Assembly (NCBI RefSeq): GCF_014201135.1
Contig: NZ_JACHDR010000001.1
Span: 2,728,001 to 2,792,000, forward strand
Length of the DNA stretch: 64,000 nucleotides
DNA from: Neomicrococcus aestuarii
GTDB lineage: Bacteria; Actinomycetota; Actinomycetes; Actinomycetales; Micrococcaceae
Direction: 5' to 3'
Part shown: piece after piece, positions 37,313-46,486 of the stretch
Layout of the letters: every line of letters starts with the position of its first letter
Position numbering within the stretch: the stretch's first letter is position 1
Translations under genes and position numbers: made by a program
Notes under the pieces: model-generated
Databases searched by the model: none
The model's input: only the letters and a program-made list of their open reading frames with translations
What the model was told of the DNA's origin: nothing

Positions 37313-38422
37313 TTAGGACTCGCCGAGTGTCTTTTCGGCAGCTTCTTCCTTGACAGAGCTGCCCAAGAGTCGGCGCAATGAGGTGAGGCGGGCGGCGCCG
37401 GAAGTTCCGGCGTGACCTTCGGCAACCCAGGCGTCCAGCGCACACTCGGGGGCGTCTTCGAGGTGGGTGCAACCGCGGGGGCAATCCGCCGTAGCTTCCA
37501 CCAAATCCGGGAAAGCGGAGACCACGTTGTCAGGCTCCACCAGAGCCAAGCCGAACGAGCGAATGCCGGGGGTGTCAATGATCCACGTGCGATCCGGAGC
37601 ATCCTCCACGCGCAATGCCAAGGCAGAAGAGGACGTGTGCCGTCCGCGGCCGGTGACTTTGTTGACGCCGCCGGTGGCACGATCAGCACCCGTGAGCGCG
37701 TTCACGAGGGTGGACTTGCCGACACCCGAGTGGCCAACCACCACGCTGACCTCACCGGAAATCAGTTCTTTGAGCTCATCGAGCGTTGAACGCTGAAGTC
37801 GGGCTGACGCCCCGTCTGCTGATCGGGCGTCGATGCCGCTTGCGTTCACGTCCGCGGTACGGCTGACCAAAATGTCGAGTTCAACGCCCGCATAGTTGGC
37901 CATGAGCCCGTCAGGCTCTTTGATGTCAGCCTTCGTGATGCACAAGATGGGGTGAATGTTCGCATCAAACGCGGCCACGAGGGCTCGGTCAATGAAGCCC
38001 GTGCGAGGTTCCGGGTTGGCGGCCGCCACCACAATGATGAGGTTGTCCGCGTTCGCTACCACGACGCGTTCCACGGGATCCGTGTCGTCGGCGCTGCGCC
38101 GCAACAAAGTTTTGCGTTCTTGAATGGTGACAAGACGGGCGAGGCTGTCCGAGGCGCCGGAGGTATCTCCGACTAACCCCACGAAGTCTCCCGGAACTAC
38201 CGCTTGGCGGCTCAGGCTACGCGCACGAGCAGCCGTGACGAGGCGTTCTTGCGGGGTGTTTTCGTCGAGGATAGCCGTGTATCGTCCGCGGTCCACCGTG
38301 ACGATTCGACCGATCTCGGCGTCATCGAACGAAGGCCTGTCCTTGGTACGCGGACGGGACCCCTTCTTGTTGGGCCGAACGCGGACATCACTTTCATCAA
38401 AAGAACGAGCATCGCGAGCCAT
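37313..38422 (-). CDS. rsgA: ribosome small-subunit-dependent GTPase A
   Basis: Circularly permuted GTPase that checks and releases late 30S assembly intermediates. The 369-residue protein has a basic N-terminal tail, an OB domain ([16 protein letters not shown], about 37-52), the permuted G motifs (G4 CITKAD, G1 [14 protein letters not shown] about 224-237, G2/G3 RGRHTSSS and [11 protein letters not shown]) and a C-terminal zinc finger [14 protein letters not shown]. Its start is three bases after the aroA stop, an arrangement seen across Micrococcaceae. Confidence 0.96.
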   Translation of the reverse strand: MARDARSFDESDVRVRPNKKGSRPRTKDRPSFDDAEIGRIVTVDRGRYTAILDENTPQERLVTAARARSLSRQAVVPGDFVGLVGDTSGASDSLARLVTIQERKTLLRRSADDTDPVERVVVANADNLIIVVAAANPEPRTGFIDRALVAAFDANIHPILCITKADIKEPDGLMANYAGVELDILVSRTADVNASGIDARSADGASARLQRSTLDELKELISGEVSVVVGHSGVGKSTLVNALTGADRATGGVNKVTGRGRHTSSSALALRVEDAPDRTWIIDTPGIRSFGLALVEPDNVVSAFPDLVEATADCPRGCTHLEDAPECALDAWVAEGHAGTSGAARLTSLRRLLGSSVKEEAAEKTLGES

Positions 38423-38425
38423 GAA

Positions 38426-39844
38426 CTACTCCGCCGATCCCTGGTTTGTAGCGGCCGCGGTGGCGACCACTCGATCCCAGAGCTCGGGGAATTGGGGGAG
38501 CGTCTTGGACGTCGTGGCAATATCCACCACGCTCACGTCGGGGACAGCGAGGCCCACCACTGCTCCGGCCGTTGCCATGCGGTGGTCTTCGTAGGACTCC
38601 CACACTCCGCCGTGTAAAGGCGCCGGGATGATCTCGATGCCGTCTTCAAGTTCGCGAGCGTTGCCGCCAAGACGATTGATCTCGGTGACCAGCGCTTGGA
38701 GGCGATCCGTTTCGTGGCCGCGCAAATGGGCAATGCCGGTAAGGCGCGAGGGGGAGTCGGCCAAGGCCAGGAGGCCAGCCAACGTGGGGGCTAGTTCGCT
38801 GGAATCAGCGATCTCTGAGCCCGTGATGGTTTCGCCGCCAGTGACCACGAGGTCCTGACCGCCGCGAGGCCGGGGCACCAGCGTCACGGTGGCGCCGAGC
38901 TGCGGCAAGTATTCGCGCCAGCGATCACCCACTTGGGTGGTCTCGGCTGGCCAGCGTTCAATGGTGACCGTGCCATGGGTAGCCAAGGCGGCAGCAAGGA
39001 ACGGCCCAGCGTTGGACAGATCTTGCTCAATCTCAATGTCGAACGCGTCGATGTTTCCGGGCGAGACGGCCCAGGTCAACGTCTTCGAATCATCAACACG
39101 GACACCGAGACCGCGAAGAGCCTCGCTGGTCATACGAATATGGTCAACGCTGGGAACCTTATGACCCTCATGGGTCAGCGTGAGCCCCTTGCTGAAGTGC
39201 GCGCCGGCAAGCATGGCAGCGGAAATGAACTGGGACGAACCCGAAGCATCGATGGCCACGGGTCCACCGAGGATAGTTTCTTGACCAATGATCGTGAACG
39301 GCAACATTCCGTTCTCGCCACCGCGGATGTCCACGCCCAGAGCGCGCAAGGTATCGAGAATGGGACCCATGGGACGCAATCGCGCAGCAGGATCACCATC
39401 AAAGGTCCACTCGCCAGGCGTGAGGGCCGCCAAGAACGGAACAAACCGCATGACAGTGCCCGCGAGACCGCAGTCAATCGTGCCGGAACCGGCCAGCGGG
39501 ACCCGAGCTGCGTCGTCGTAATCCGAAGAAGCCAAGCGCGGGAAAATCACCAGATCCGGGCCGTAAGAACCGGAACCTGGAACCTCTTCAATCCGGACGC
39601 CCAACGTCCGCAACGCGTTCATCATGAGGCGCGTGTCACGCGCGTACAACGGCGCGCGAAGGCGGGAAGGACCCGCCGCAAACGCACCCAACATGAGGTA
39701 ACGCGCGGTCAAAGACTTAGAACCCGGAAGGGTTAAAGTGACCTTGACCGGCCCCAGAGGCGTGGGGGCCGGCCAAGGATCAGGAAGCGCCACTGAATCG
39801 TGATTGCTGAGGGTCGAGGGTACTGACGTCGAATCGTGATGCAC
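38426..39844 (-). CDS. aroA: 3-phosphoshikimate 1-carboxyvinyltransferase (EPSP synthase)
   Basis: Sixth step of the shikimate pathway, giving EPSP for chorismate and thus for TrpE in this window. The 472-residue protein shows [16 protein letters not shown] (about residues 42-57), [16 protein letters not shown] (PEP-binding; GTVMRF instead of the enteric GTAMRP), [42 protein letters not shown] and [15 protein letters not shown]. The loop [14 protein letters not shown] (about 105-118) holds an exact copy of the dispersed 18-nt word. Located upstream of rsgA and hisN on the same strand. Confidence 0.96.
   Translation of the reverse strand: MHHDSTSVPSTLSNHDSVALPDPWPAPTPLGPVKVTLTLPGSKSLTARYLMLGAFAAGPSRLRAPLYARDTRLMMNALRTLGVRIEEVPGSGSYGPDLVIFPRLASSDYDDAARVPLAGSGTIDCGLAGTVMRFVPFLAALTPGEWTFDGDPAARLRPMGPILDTLRALGVDIRGGENGMLPFTIIGQETILGGPVAIDASGSSQFISAAMLAGAHFSKGLTLTHEGHKVPSVDHIRMTSEALRGLGVRVDDSKTLTWAVSPGNIDAFDIEIEQDLSNAGPFLAAALATHGTVTIERWPAETTQVGDRWREYLPQLGATVTLVPRPRGGQDLVVTGGETITGSEIADSSELAPTLAGLLALADSPSRLTGIAHLRGHETDRLQALVTEINRLGGNARELEDGIEIIPAPLHGGVWESYEDHRMATAGAVVGLAVPDVSVVDIATTSKTLPQFPELWDRVVATAAATNQGSAE
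39503..39520 (-). repeat. dispersed 18-nt word, exact copy with long extension
   Basis: Reverse complement TACGACGACGCAGCTCGG; it continues GTCCC as in the ANTAR-gene copy (19258-19271). Read here as YDDAARVP in a loop of AroA. Confidence 0.8.
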
Positions 39845-39868
39845 TGCGTTCCTGTACGTGATGGTGAT

Positions 39869-40402
39869 TTAGAGACCGAAAGTGTCTTCAACCTTCTTGC
39901 GAGCATCCTCAGAGGTGCTGCGAAGGGCCTGCGAAACCTGTGCGTTGGTCTTCTCAATGCTCTTCTTGGCATCAGCGGCCAAGTGCTGAGCACGCCAAGC
40001 CAAGCTCGGGTTGCCATTGGTATCAACGGAAGCCAAGAGCACTCCACCGGCCAAACCAATGTTCTTCAAGAACTTCGGAAGCTTCTCTGCATCGGGAGCT
40101 TCGGACTGTGCGTCCACCAAAGCGTTCACCAGGGCCGTGCCCACAAGAATTGCCGAAGAGAAACGGGGCATCTTGCCAATAGCGAACATCGAACCCGCAA
40201 CTACCTGCACGCCACCAAGAACGCGAACCACAAGCTCCGGCTGATTAGCCGCAACGGTGGCCTTCGGGGTGACGGATGCAAGAGTGTTCAAGCTACCCTC
40301 AAGCTGCGCGGCAGCTTCCTTAGGGTTACGCAAGCGCTCAAGACCGGTCCAAATGAACGGAGCGGCGAGCATAGGGCGGGCTGCCAAGCGTACAAGCGAC
40401 AT
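39869..40402 (-). CDS. DoxX family membrane protein
   Basis: A 177-residue protein with the DoxX pattern: [23 protein letters not shown] at the N terminus, [17 protein letters not shown] (about residues 60-76), [15 protein letters not shown] and a C-terminal [14 protein letters not shown] segment, giving four membrane helices, followed by a charged helical tail (about 133-177). In mycobacteria DoxX forms a membrane oxidoreductase complex with SodA and SseA that resists thiol stress. The divergent sigR-rsrA pair next door suits such a role, but this is inference. Confidence 0.85.
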   Translation of the reverse strand: MSLVRLAARPMLAAPFIWTGLERLRNPKEAAAQLEGSLNTLASVTPKATVAANQPELVVRVLGGVQVVAGSMFAIGKMPRFSSAILVGTALVNALVDAQSEAPDAEKLPKFLKNIGLAGGVLLASVDTNGNPSLAWRAQHLAADAKKSIEKTNAQVSQALRSTSEDARKKVEDTFGL

Positions 40403-40495
40403 ATTGTGCCTCCAAAAGTCGTAGTCGGTTGCTCATCAACCTCTCCCATCTTTGCACTTTTCGCGTCACTTCGCGCACTTGGCACCACCGTCAAG

Positions 40496-40521
40496 GGAAT
40501 ATCTTCCGCAGGTGGACGGTT
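40496..40521 (+). promoter_or_regulatory. SigR-type promoter of sigR-rsrA
   Basis: GGAAT (40496-40500), 18-base spacer, GTT (40519-40521). This matches the GGAAT-N18/19-GTT consensus of actinobacterial SigR/SigH promoters and lies 71 bases before the sigR ATG, suggesting autoregulation. Confidence 0.75.
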
Positions 40522-40591
40522 GAAACTGACTGAGAATAGCGCGTTGAGTGAAGTGACCACGGTCTTCACCGCATCAAGGAAGGAGGCGCGC

Positions 40592-41305
40592 ATGGCTGTT
40601 GCCTCAGCAGTTCTTGACGCCCCCAGCGTAGACTCGTCTCTGATGACCGAGAACCAGTCCACCGATACCATGCCGTCAGGCGCAGAATCTGAAGCGGAGC
40701 GTCGCGCTCGCTTTGAAGCGGATGCCCTTCAGTACGTTGACCAGCTGTATTCAGCTGCGTTGCGCATGGCCCGAAATCCGTCCGATGCCGAAGATTTGGT
40801 ACAGGAGGCGTATACCAAAGCGTATTCGTCCTTCCACCAGTACAAGCCCGGCACCAACCTCAAAGCGTGGCTCTATCGCATTCTGACGAACACGTACATC
40901 AACTTGTACCGTAAGCGTCAGCGCGAGCCACTGCGCACGGCCACGGATCAGGTTGAAGACTGGCAGATGGCGCAGGCCGCAGAGCACAGTTCCTCCGGGT
41001 TGCGCTCAGCTGAGACCGAGGCGTTGGATCACTTGCCGGATTCTGACGTGAAGAGCGCTCTTCAGTCCATTCCGGAAGAATTCCGCCTTGCGGTGTACTT
41101 CACCGACGTCGAAGGCTACTCCTACAAGGAAGTAGCCGAGATCTTGGATGTGCCCATGGGAACTGTGATGTCCCGTTTGCACCGAGGCCGGCGCCAGCTA
41201 CGCGACCTTCTCGCCGATTACGCCCAAGAACGCGGTTTCACCGCGAAAGACAAAAAGATTGCCGCGGGAGATAAAGCTTCCGCCCCGAAGGAGAAAAAGT
41301 CATGA
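40592..41305 (+). CDS. sigR: ECF sigma factor SigR/SigH (thiol-oxidative stress)
   Basis: RNA polymerase sigma factor of the RpoE/SigR group, about 237 residues. Region 2: [44 protein letters not shown]; region 4: [45 protein letters not shown], giving HTH recognition of the minus-35 box. A nonconserved 35-residue N-terminal and a Lys-rich 25-residue C-terminal extension flank these. ATG 40592 has AAGGAGG five bases upstream; the open frame continues upstream to 39836 but crosses the DoxX gene and the promoter. It overlaps rsrA by four bases (ATGA). Confidence 0.94.
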   Translation: MAVASAVLDAPSVDSSLMTENQSTDTMPSGAESEAERRARFEADALQYVDQLYSAALRMARNPSDAEDLVQEAYTKAYSSFHQYKPGTNLKAWLYRILTNTYINLYRKRQREPLRTATDQVEDWQMAQAAEHSSSGLRSAETEALDHLPDSDVKSALQSIPEEFRLAVYFTDVEGYSYKEVAEILDVPMGTVMSRLHRGRRQLRDLLADYAQERGFTAKDKKIAAGDKASAPKEKKS

Positions 41306-41565
41306 GCGATTGCCAGTCACTCGGCGACTGCGCCGATTCCCGCATTGTGCGTTTGTACGAGTACCTTGATGGTGCCTTGTCCGTTGAGGACATTCACGAC
41401 ATCAAGGTTCACTTGGACTCATGCGTTGATTGCGCGAAGGAACATGACATCGAATGCGTCATTCGTTCTGTCGTGAAGCGCTCGTGCCAGGATCACGCGC
41501 CTGCGGACTTGAAGTCCCGCATCATGGGCCGCATCACGGAGATCCACGCGGAGACTCCCGCCTAA
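41302..41565 (+). CDS. rsrA: zinc-binding anti-sigma factor RsrA
   Basis: An 87-residue ZAS-family anti-sigma factor that holds SigR until oxidation of its zinc thiols releases it. The HX3CX2C motif is His37-Cys41-Cys44 in VHLDSCVDC; further cysteines at 4 and 10 correspond closely to Cys3 and Cys11 of Streptomyces RsrA. The start overlaps the sigR stop region, ensuring stoichiometric translation. A strong terminator follows at 41595-41648. Confidence 0.94.
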   Translation: MSDCQSLGDCADSRIVRLYEYLDGALSVEDIHDIKVHLDSCVDCAKEHDIECVIRSVVKRSCQDHAPADLKSRIMGRITEIHAETPA

Positions 41566-41594
41566 ACTGCGCAGGATCTTTTAGCTTTAAAAGG

Positions 41595-41648
41595 AAGAAC
41601 CGCGGTAGCCGCATAGATCAGTTGATCGGTATGGCTACCGCGGTTCTT
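41595..41648. terminator. terminator between rsrA and the convergent bL37 gene
   Basis: AAGAACCGCGGTAGCC (41595-41610) pairs perfectly over 16 bp with GGCTACCGCGGTTCTT (41633-41648). Its A/T edges allow action in either direction. Confidence 0.9.
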
Positions 41649-41701
41649 GCGTCTGTGGAGGGCTGGTTTTGAGCCGTCTCCTACAACGAGATCCGAGGAC
41701 C

Positions 41702-41776
41702 TTATGCGTTTGGACGCTTTCCGTGGTTAGCGCCTCCGCGCTTGCGGTCGCGACGCTTGCGTGCTCGCTTGCTCAT
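41702..41776 (-). CDS. 50S ribosomal protein bL37
   Basis: A 24-residue basic peptide, MSKRARKRRDRKRGGANHGK then RPNA, essentially the mycobacterial/actinobacterial ribosomal protein bL37 first recognised in ribosome structures. Nearly half of its residues are Arg or Lys and the ANHGKRPNA ending is the family hallmark. AAGGAGG lies six bases before the ATG on this strand. It stands alone between a convergent terminator and intergenic DNA. Many annotation pipelines miss it because of its size. Confidence 0.9.
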   Translation of the reverse strand: MSKRARKRRDRKRGGANHGKRPNA

Positions 41777-41917
41777 GGCTGCCTCCTTACTTCTGCTAAA
41801 AATTGCTGCCGTTTAGTCTCTCACGGCAAAGCGGGGGTTGGATAATTCGGATGTACGACGACGCAGCTCGGCTTGAGTGCCCAACTGCGGTGACGCCGTG
41901 GTGAAAGCGGGGTGAGG
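41777..41917. other. intergenic stretch with an exact dispersed word
   Basis: Between bL37 and the SGNH-like gene. Besides bL37 upstream sequence it contains the dispersed 18-nt word at 41854-41871; no gene or clear terminator is seen. Confidence 0.5.
41854..41871 (+). repeat. dispersed 18-nt word, exact intergenic copy
   Basis: TACGACGACGCAGCTCGG, the same 18 bases as in crcB and aroA but in non-coding DNA, 47 bases beyond the stop of the SGNH-like gene. Confidence 0.8.
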
Positions 41918-42523
41918 CTAGCCTTCAGAGGGCTGAGGAATGCCCAGCCACTGGTACCAGCCGCGGTGCAGTACGAGCCACGCCATGAGGCCGTAGCCAG
42001 CCTGACCGGGTTGGCCGTTGTTCTCGGCGAGGTCACGGCGCCACTGCTCATGGTTGAGCAACGGCGTGTACATGTCCACGAACGCGTGCTGGCGACGGCT
42101 TGCGACGTCACCGTAAGCGGCCGAGAGATCAGCGAGGCGAGCATTGCGCTCTGGATCCAAGCTAGGGGGAGGACCTACCACCATGGCTTTGATGCTGAGC
42201 TGGCTTGCCGCATCCAAGATGTTGGCGAGGTTCAAGCGGGAGCGTGCCGTGGAGATCTCGAGATCTAAGTCCTTGCTGGTCATGGCAATGACCAGACGGT
42301 TTTCAGTCTCTTCGCTGAAACGGCGGCCTACTTCTTCAAGCCAGCGTTGCGAGATGGCTTCTGAACCTTCAGCCGGTGCGGCGAGAACATAGCTTTCGAT
42401 GCGCACGCTATCAAGCGGGGTGCGTGCAAGTACGCGCCCAAACCACCCCAAAGCGCGCGGATCTCCGTGACCCGCCAAGAGTTCGTCGCCAACGGCGGCA
42501 AGCCTAATGGTCCTGGTATCCAC
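41918..42523 (-). CDS. SGNH/GDSL-hydrolase-like protein lacking catalytic residues
   Basis: A 201-residue protein that resembles small SGNH esterases: block I appears as AAVGDELLAGHGDPRALGWFGRV, the middle has VVGPPPSLDPERNARLADLSAAYGDVA and the end NNGQPGQAGYGLMAWLVL. In active enzymes block I is GDS with the Ser nucleophile, and the last block has Asp-x-x-His before the AGY; here these positions read GDE and NNGQPGQ. By eye the triad is gone while the fold signature persists. Function unknown; could be a binding protein. Downstream of kgd and separated from it by a hairpin. Confidence 0.75.
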   Translation of the reverse strand: MDTRTIRLAAVGDELLAGHGDPRALGWFGRVLARTPLDSVRIESYVLAAPAEGSEAISQRWLEEVGRRFSEETENRLVIAMTSKDLDLEISTARSRLNLANILDAASQLSIKAMVVGPPPSLDPERNARLADLSAAYGDVASRRQHAFVDMYTPLLNHEQWRRDLAENNGQPGQAGYGLMAWLVLHRGWYQWLGIPQPSEG

Positions 42524-42565
42524 GAAAATCCTTTCTAAAGATTGAAATAACCCTAACAGTCACGG

Positions 42566-42602
42566 TTGTGGGGTCCACGCGCGGCGCGCATGGACCCCAC
42601 AA
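42566..42602 (-). terminator. hairpin after kgd
   Basis: TTGTGGGGTCCA (42566-42577) and TGGACCCCACAA (42591-42602), a 12-bp perfect stem nine bases beyond the kgd stop on the minus strand. No T run follows, so efficiency is uncertain. Confidence 0.75.
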
Positions 42603-42610
42603 TTCGTTAT

Positions 42611-45600
42611 TTAGGCTTGGTCAAAAACCTGAGACACCAGCTTGGCGTTCTCTGCTTCGTGGCGCTTGTGAGAGCCGGTAGCAGTGGAAGCCGAGGCCGG
42701 ACGCGAAGCCAACTTCACAGGGCGTCCTAACTCAGGAACCATGTTCAGTGCCACGAACGGCCATGGTCCCTGGTTGGCAGGCTCGTCCTGAGCCCACACC
42801 ACGGAAGCGTTCGGGTAGCGATCCAGCTCTTGCTTGATCTCTTCGATCGGTGCCGGGTACAGCTGTTCAACACGAACCAAAGCGGTCTTGGTGTCCTGAG
42901 CCTTCGTGCGAGCTGCCAAGAGGTCGTAGTACAAGCGACCCGAGACAAGCACGACGCGCTCGACGTCGTTGCTGTGAACAGCCCGATCGCCGATGACCTT
43001 CTGGAAGGAACCCTGCGTGAATTCTTCTACCGAGGAAGCCGCGGCCTTGAGGCGGAGCAACTGCTTGGGGGAGAACACGATCAATGGCTTGCGTGGACGC
43101 GAGTAGGCCTGACGACGCAACAAGTGGAAGTGGTTAGCGCCCGTGGTTGGGTGTGCCACCACCATGTTGTCTTCGGCACACATCTGCAAGAAGCGTTCGA
43201 TGCGTGCGGAGGAGTGGTCCGGACCCTGACCCTCGTAGCCGTGTGGCAAGAGCATGACCAGCGATGAACGCTGAGCCCACTTCTGCTCGGCGGAGGAGAT
43301 GAACTCGTCGATCACGGTCTGTGCGCCGTTGACGAAGTCACCGAACTGGGCTTCCCACAATACGAGTGCGTTCGGGCGTTCTACGGAGTAGCCGTATTCG
43401 AAGGCCAGTGCGGCGTATTCGGACAACAGCGAATCGTAGATGAACAGTTCGGCACCGCGGGCGCTCATCTTCTCCAGCGGAGACCACACCTGGCCGGTCT
43501 GGCGATCGTGGAAGACTGCGTGGCGCTGCACGAAGGTGCCGCGACGCGAATCCTGACCCACCAAACGAACCGGGACACCTTCAGCCGTCAAAGAGCCGAA
43601 CGCAGCGAGCTCTGCGAAGCCCCAGTCGATGCCGCCTTCACGGGACATCTTGGCGCGACGCTCGAGAAGTGCCTTGAGCTTCGGGTGAACCGTGAAGCCT
43701 TCTGGGATCTCAACGAAAGCGTCACCGATCTCGGCAAGCTTCTCGGCGGAGATCGCCGTATCCGTCTTGACGAACGGAGCATCCACGTCATCCTGCTGAG
43801 AAGCAGGCTTCTCTAGGTCAGCGTTAGTGGAAGAACTGGTCTTGACCACAGGGATCGGCGAGGTCTGAGCCGCGTGAGTTTCCGCGAAGACGCGCTCGAG
43901 ACGCTCTTGGTAGTCGCGCAATGCCTGATCTGCTTCGTCCTGCGTGATGTCACCACGGCCAACGAGGGCTTCGGTGTACAGGCGGCGGGTGGAACGCTTA
44001 TTTTCGATGAGGTTGTACATCATCGGCTGCGTCATCGAAGGATCGTCGCCTTCGTTGTGTCCGCGGCGGCGGTAGCACACGAGGTCGATGACAACGTCCT
44101 TGTTGAAGCGCTGACGGTACTCGAAGGCCAACTGGGCTACGCGAACCACGGACTCTGGCTCATCGCCATTGACGTGGAAGATCGGAGCCTGAATGGTCTT
44201 GGCAACATCGGTGGAGTACGTGGAAGAACGTGCTGCCGATGGAGCGGTGGTGAAGCCAACCTGGTTGTTGACTACCACGTGAACCGTGCCGCCGGTCTTG
44301 TAGGCCTCGAGCTGGGACAGGTTCAGGGTCTCAGCAACAACGCCCTGACCTGCGAACGCGGCATCGCCGTGAACGAGGATCGGCAGAACGCTGAAGCGAT
44401 CCACACCCTGGTCCAAAGTGTCCTGCTTGGCGCGCACAATGCCCTCAAGGACACCGTTGACGGCTTCCAAGTGGGATGGGTTGGCGGCCAAGTAAACCTT
44501 GGTCTGGTTGCCGCTGTCAGAGGTGAACTTACCCTCGGTGCCCAAGTGGTACTTCACGTCGCCGGAACCCTGAACAGCGCCTGGATCCTGGATGCCATCG
44601 AACTCGCGGAAGACCTGAGCGTAGGTCTTGCCGGCGATGTTGGTGAGCACGTTGAGACGACCGCGGTGAGCCATACCAATCGCTACTTCGCTCAAGCCTT
44701 CGTCAGCGGCGTCGGCGATGATCGCGTCAAGCAGCGGAATCAGGGACTCGCCACCCTCAAGGGAGAAGCGCTTCTGGCCCACGAACTTGGTCTGCAAGAA
44801 GGTCTCGAATGCTTCAGCGGCGTTCAAGCGGCCCAAGACGCGGAACTGCTCTTCGCGCGTTGGCTTCTCGTAGGAGCGCTCGAGCTTGTTCTGGAACCAC
44901 TCGCGCTCTTCGGGGTTGCCGATGTGCATGTATTCGATGCCGGTGTAACGGCAGTAGGCATCGCGCAGTACACCCAGGATGGCGCGCAACGGCAAGCGCT
45001 GCTTTCCGCCGAAACCGCCCGTGACCCATTCGCGGTCCAGATCCCACAGCGTGAGGCCGTAGGTCTGGATGTCAAGGTCTGGGTGCTTGCGCTGGACGTA
45101 CTCGAGCGGGTTGGTGTCCGCCATCAAGTGACCGCGTACGCGGTATGCGTGGATGAGTTGCTGGATACGAGCGATCTTGTTGACCTGAAGCTCGATGTCC
45201 ACCTGGTTGTCCACGGCCCAGCGAACTGGCTCGTAAGGAATGCGGAGCGCTTCAAAGATTTCGTCGTAGAAGTTCTGATCGCCCAAGAGCAAAGACTCGA
45301 TGAGGCGCAAGAACTCGCCGGAGCCTGCACCCTGAATCACGCGGTGATCGTAGGTGGAGGTCAGCGTGATGATCTTGCCAACGCCCTGAGTGGCGATGAT
45401 CTTCTCAGAAGCACCACGGAATTCAGCTGGGTACTCGAGGGCGCCGACACCCACGATGGTGGCCTGGCCCTTGGACAGACGAGGAACGGAGTGAACCGTG
45501 CCAATGCCGCCCGGGTTGGTCAAAGACACCGTAGTACCGGAGTAATCGTCCATGGTGAGCTTGTTGTTACGGGCCCGCTTGACCAGGTCCTCGTAAGCAG

Positions 45601-46486
45601 TCCAGAACTCCACAAAGTTCATGGTCTCGGACTTCTTGATGTTTGGGACCACTAAGGTGCGGGAGCCATCTGGCTTTGGCATGTCGATGGCGATACCGAA
45701 GTTCACGTGCGCCGGCTGGATAGCGACTGGCTTGCCGTCCTGAATGTCATACGTGACGTTCATGGAAGGGAACTGGGCCAATGCGCGGATGGTTGCATAA
45801 CCAATCAAGTGCGTGAAGGAGACCTTGCCGCCGCGGGCGCGCTTGAGGTGGTTGTTGATGACAATGCGGTTGTCGATCAACAACTTGGCCGGTACGGCAC
45901 GAACGGTGGTTGCCGTTGGAACCGTGAGCGAGGCGTCCATGTTGGTGGCAACGGCCTTGGCGACACCCTTCAGAACGGTCACTTCGTCTTCGGCTGGGTG
46001 AGCCGAAGCCTTGGCACTCTTGGTAGGAAGCTCAGCAGGGATCGGCTGATTAGCTCGAGCTGCAGGCTTAGCCGAGGCTGGGGTTGCTGGCACTTCAGCC
46101 TTGGAGCCCGTCTCGCCGGACGTTGCGGAGGCGGCAGCGTCGGGAACACGTGCTTCGGTGGCGGCGCGTGGAGCGGGGGAGGACTGAGCCGGAGCGGCCG
46201 CTGCTGGGGCTGACTGCGCTGGAGCGGCAGCGGGCTTGGCTGGGGCAGAAGCTGGCGGGTTCGCTGGCTTGGCCGGAGCCGAAGTTGATGGGGTTGCGCT
46301 TGCGGCTGAAGCGGAGCTAGGCGCGGTGGCGCTGCTGGAAGAAGAATCGCCCATAGCTTCGAAGATGTCCCACCACTTCTTATCTACAGAGTTCTTGTCC
46401 CGCAGAAATTGCTGATACAGCTCCTCAACCAGCCATTCGTTGCCGCCGAATTCTTCCGCGAGCCGGCTAAGTGATTGTTCTGGCAC
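42611..46486 (-). CDS. kgd: multifunctional 2-oxoglutarate decarboxylase/dehydrogenase E1-E2 fusion
   Basis: Actinobacterial KGD/SucA fusion, 1291 residues from GTG 46486. Order: short E2-like N-terminal helix (EEFGGNEWLVEELYQQFLRD), a 120-residue Ala/Pro/Ser/Lys linker (about 47-165), an acyltransferase domain (about 170-415, with DHRVIQGAGSGEF catalytic His381), then the thiamine-diphosphate E1 domain with IGMAHRGRLNVLTNIAGK, HGDAAFAGQGVVAETLNLSQL and NNQVGFTTAPSAARS. It feeds succinyl-CoA to the TCA cycle and works with E3 and shared E2 encoded elsewhere. An in-frame ATG at 46588 exists, but 46486 gives the conserved PEQSLSRLAEEFGG start. FHA regulators of the family are not in this window. 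Confidence 0.95.
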   Translation of the reverse strand: MPEQSLSRLAEEFGGNEWLVEELYQQFLRDKNSVDKKWWDIFEAMGDSSSSSATAPSSASAASATPSTSAPAKPANPPASAPAKPAAAPAQSAPAAAAPAQSSPAPRAATEARVPDAAASATSGETGSKAEVPATPASAKPAARANQPIPAELPTKSAKASAHPAEDEVTVLKGVAKAVATNMDASLTVPTATTVRAVPAKLLIDNRIVINNHLKRARGGKVSFTHLIGYATIRALAQFPSMNVTYDIQDGKPVAIQPAHVNFGIAIDMPKPDGSRTLVVPNIKKSETMNFVEFWTAYEDLVKRARNNKLTMDDYSGTTVSLTNPGGIGTVHSVPRLSKGQATIVGVGALEYPAEFRGASEKIIATQGVGKIITLTSTYDHRVIQGAGSGEFLRLIESLLLGDQNFYDEIFEALRIPYEPVRWAVDNQVDIELQVNKIARIQQLIHAYRVRGHLMADTNPLEYVQRKHPDLDIQTYGLTLWDLDREWVTGGFGGKQRLPLRAILGVLRDAYCRYTGIEYMHIGNPEEREWFQNKLERSYEKPTREEQFRVLGRLNAAEAFETFLQTKFVGQKRFSLEGGESLIPLLDAIIADAADEGLSEVAIGMAHRGRLNVLTNIAGKTYAQVFREFDGIQDPGAVQGSGDVKYHLGTEGKFTSDSGNQTKVYLAANPSHLEAVNGVLEGIVRAKQDTLDQGVDRFSVLPILVHGDAAFAGQGVVAETLNLSQLEAYKTGGTVHVVVNNQVGFTTAPSAARSSTYSTDVAKTIQAPIFHVNGDEPESVVRVAQLAFEYRQRFNKDVVIDLVCYRRRGHNEGDDPSMTQPMMYNLIENKRSTRRLYTEALVGRGDITQDEADQALRDYQERLERVFAETHAAQTSPIPVVKTSSSTNADLEKPASQQDDVDAPFVKTDTAISAEKLAEIGDAFVEIPEGFTVHPKLKALLERRAKMSREGGIDWGFAELAAFGSLTAEGVPVRLVGQDSRRGTFVQRHAVFHDRQTGQVWSPLEKMSARGAELFIYDSLLSEYAALAFEYGYSVERPNALVLWEAQFGDFVNGAQTVIDEFISSAEQKWAQRSSLVMLLPHGYEGQGPDHSSARIERFLQMCAEDNMVVAHPTTGANHFHLLRRQAYSRPRKPLIVFSPKQLLRLKAAASSVEEFTQGSFQKVIGDRAVHSNDVERVVLVSGRLYYDLLAARTKAQDTKTALVRVEQLYPAPIEEIKQELDRYPNASVVWAQDEPANQGPWPFVALNMVPELGRPVKLASRPASASTATGSHKRHEAENAKLVSQVFDQA

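Noticed and set aside
39836-40591. 252-residue N-terminal extension of SigR
   Set aside because: It crosses the complete DoxX gene and the SigR-type promoter. ATG 40592 with AAGGAGG gives a normal-length sigma factor.
43874-45655. A 593-codon open frame on the plus strand opposite kgd
   Set aside because: Shadow of the kgd E1 domain; no motif, no promoter or ribosome-binding site, and kgd is continuous on the other strand.
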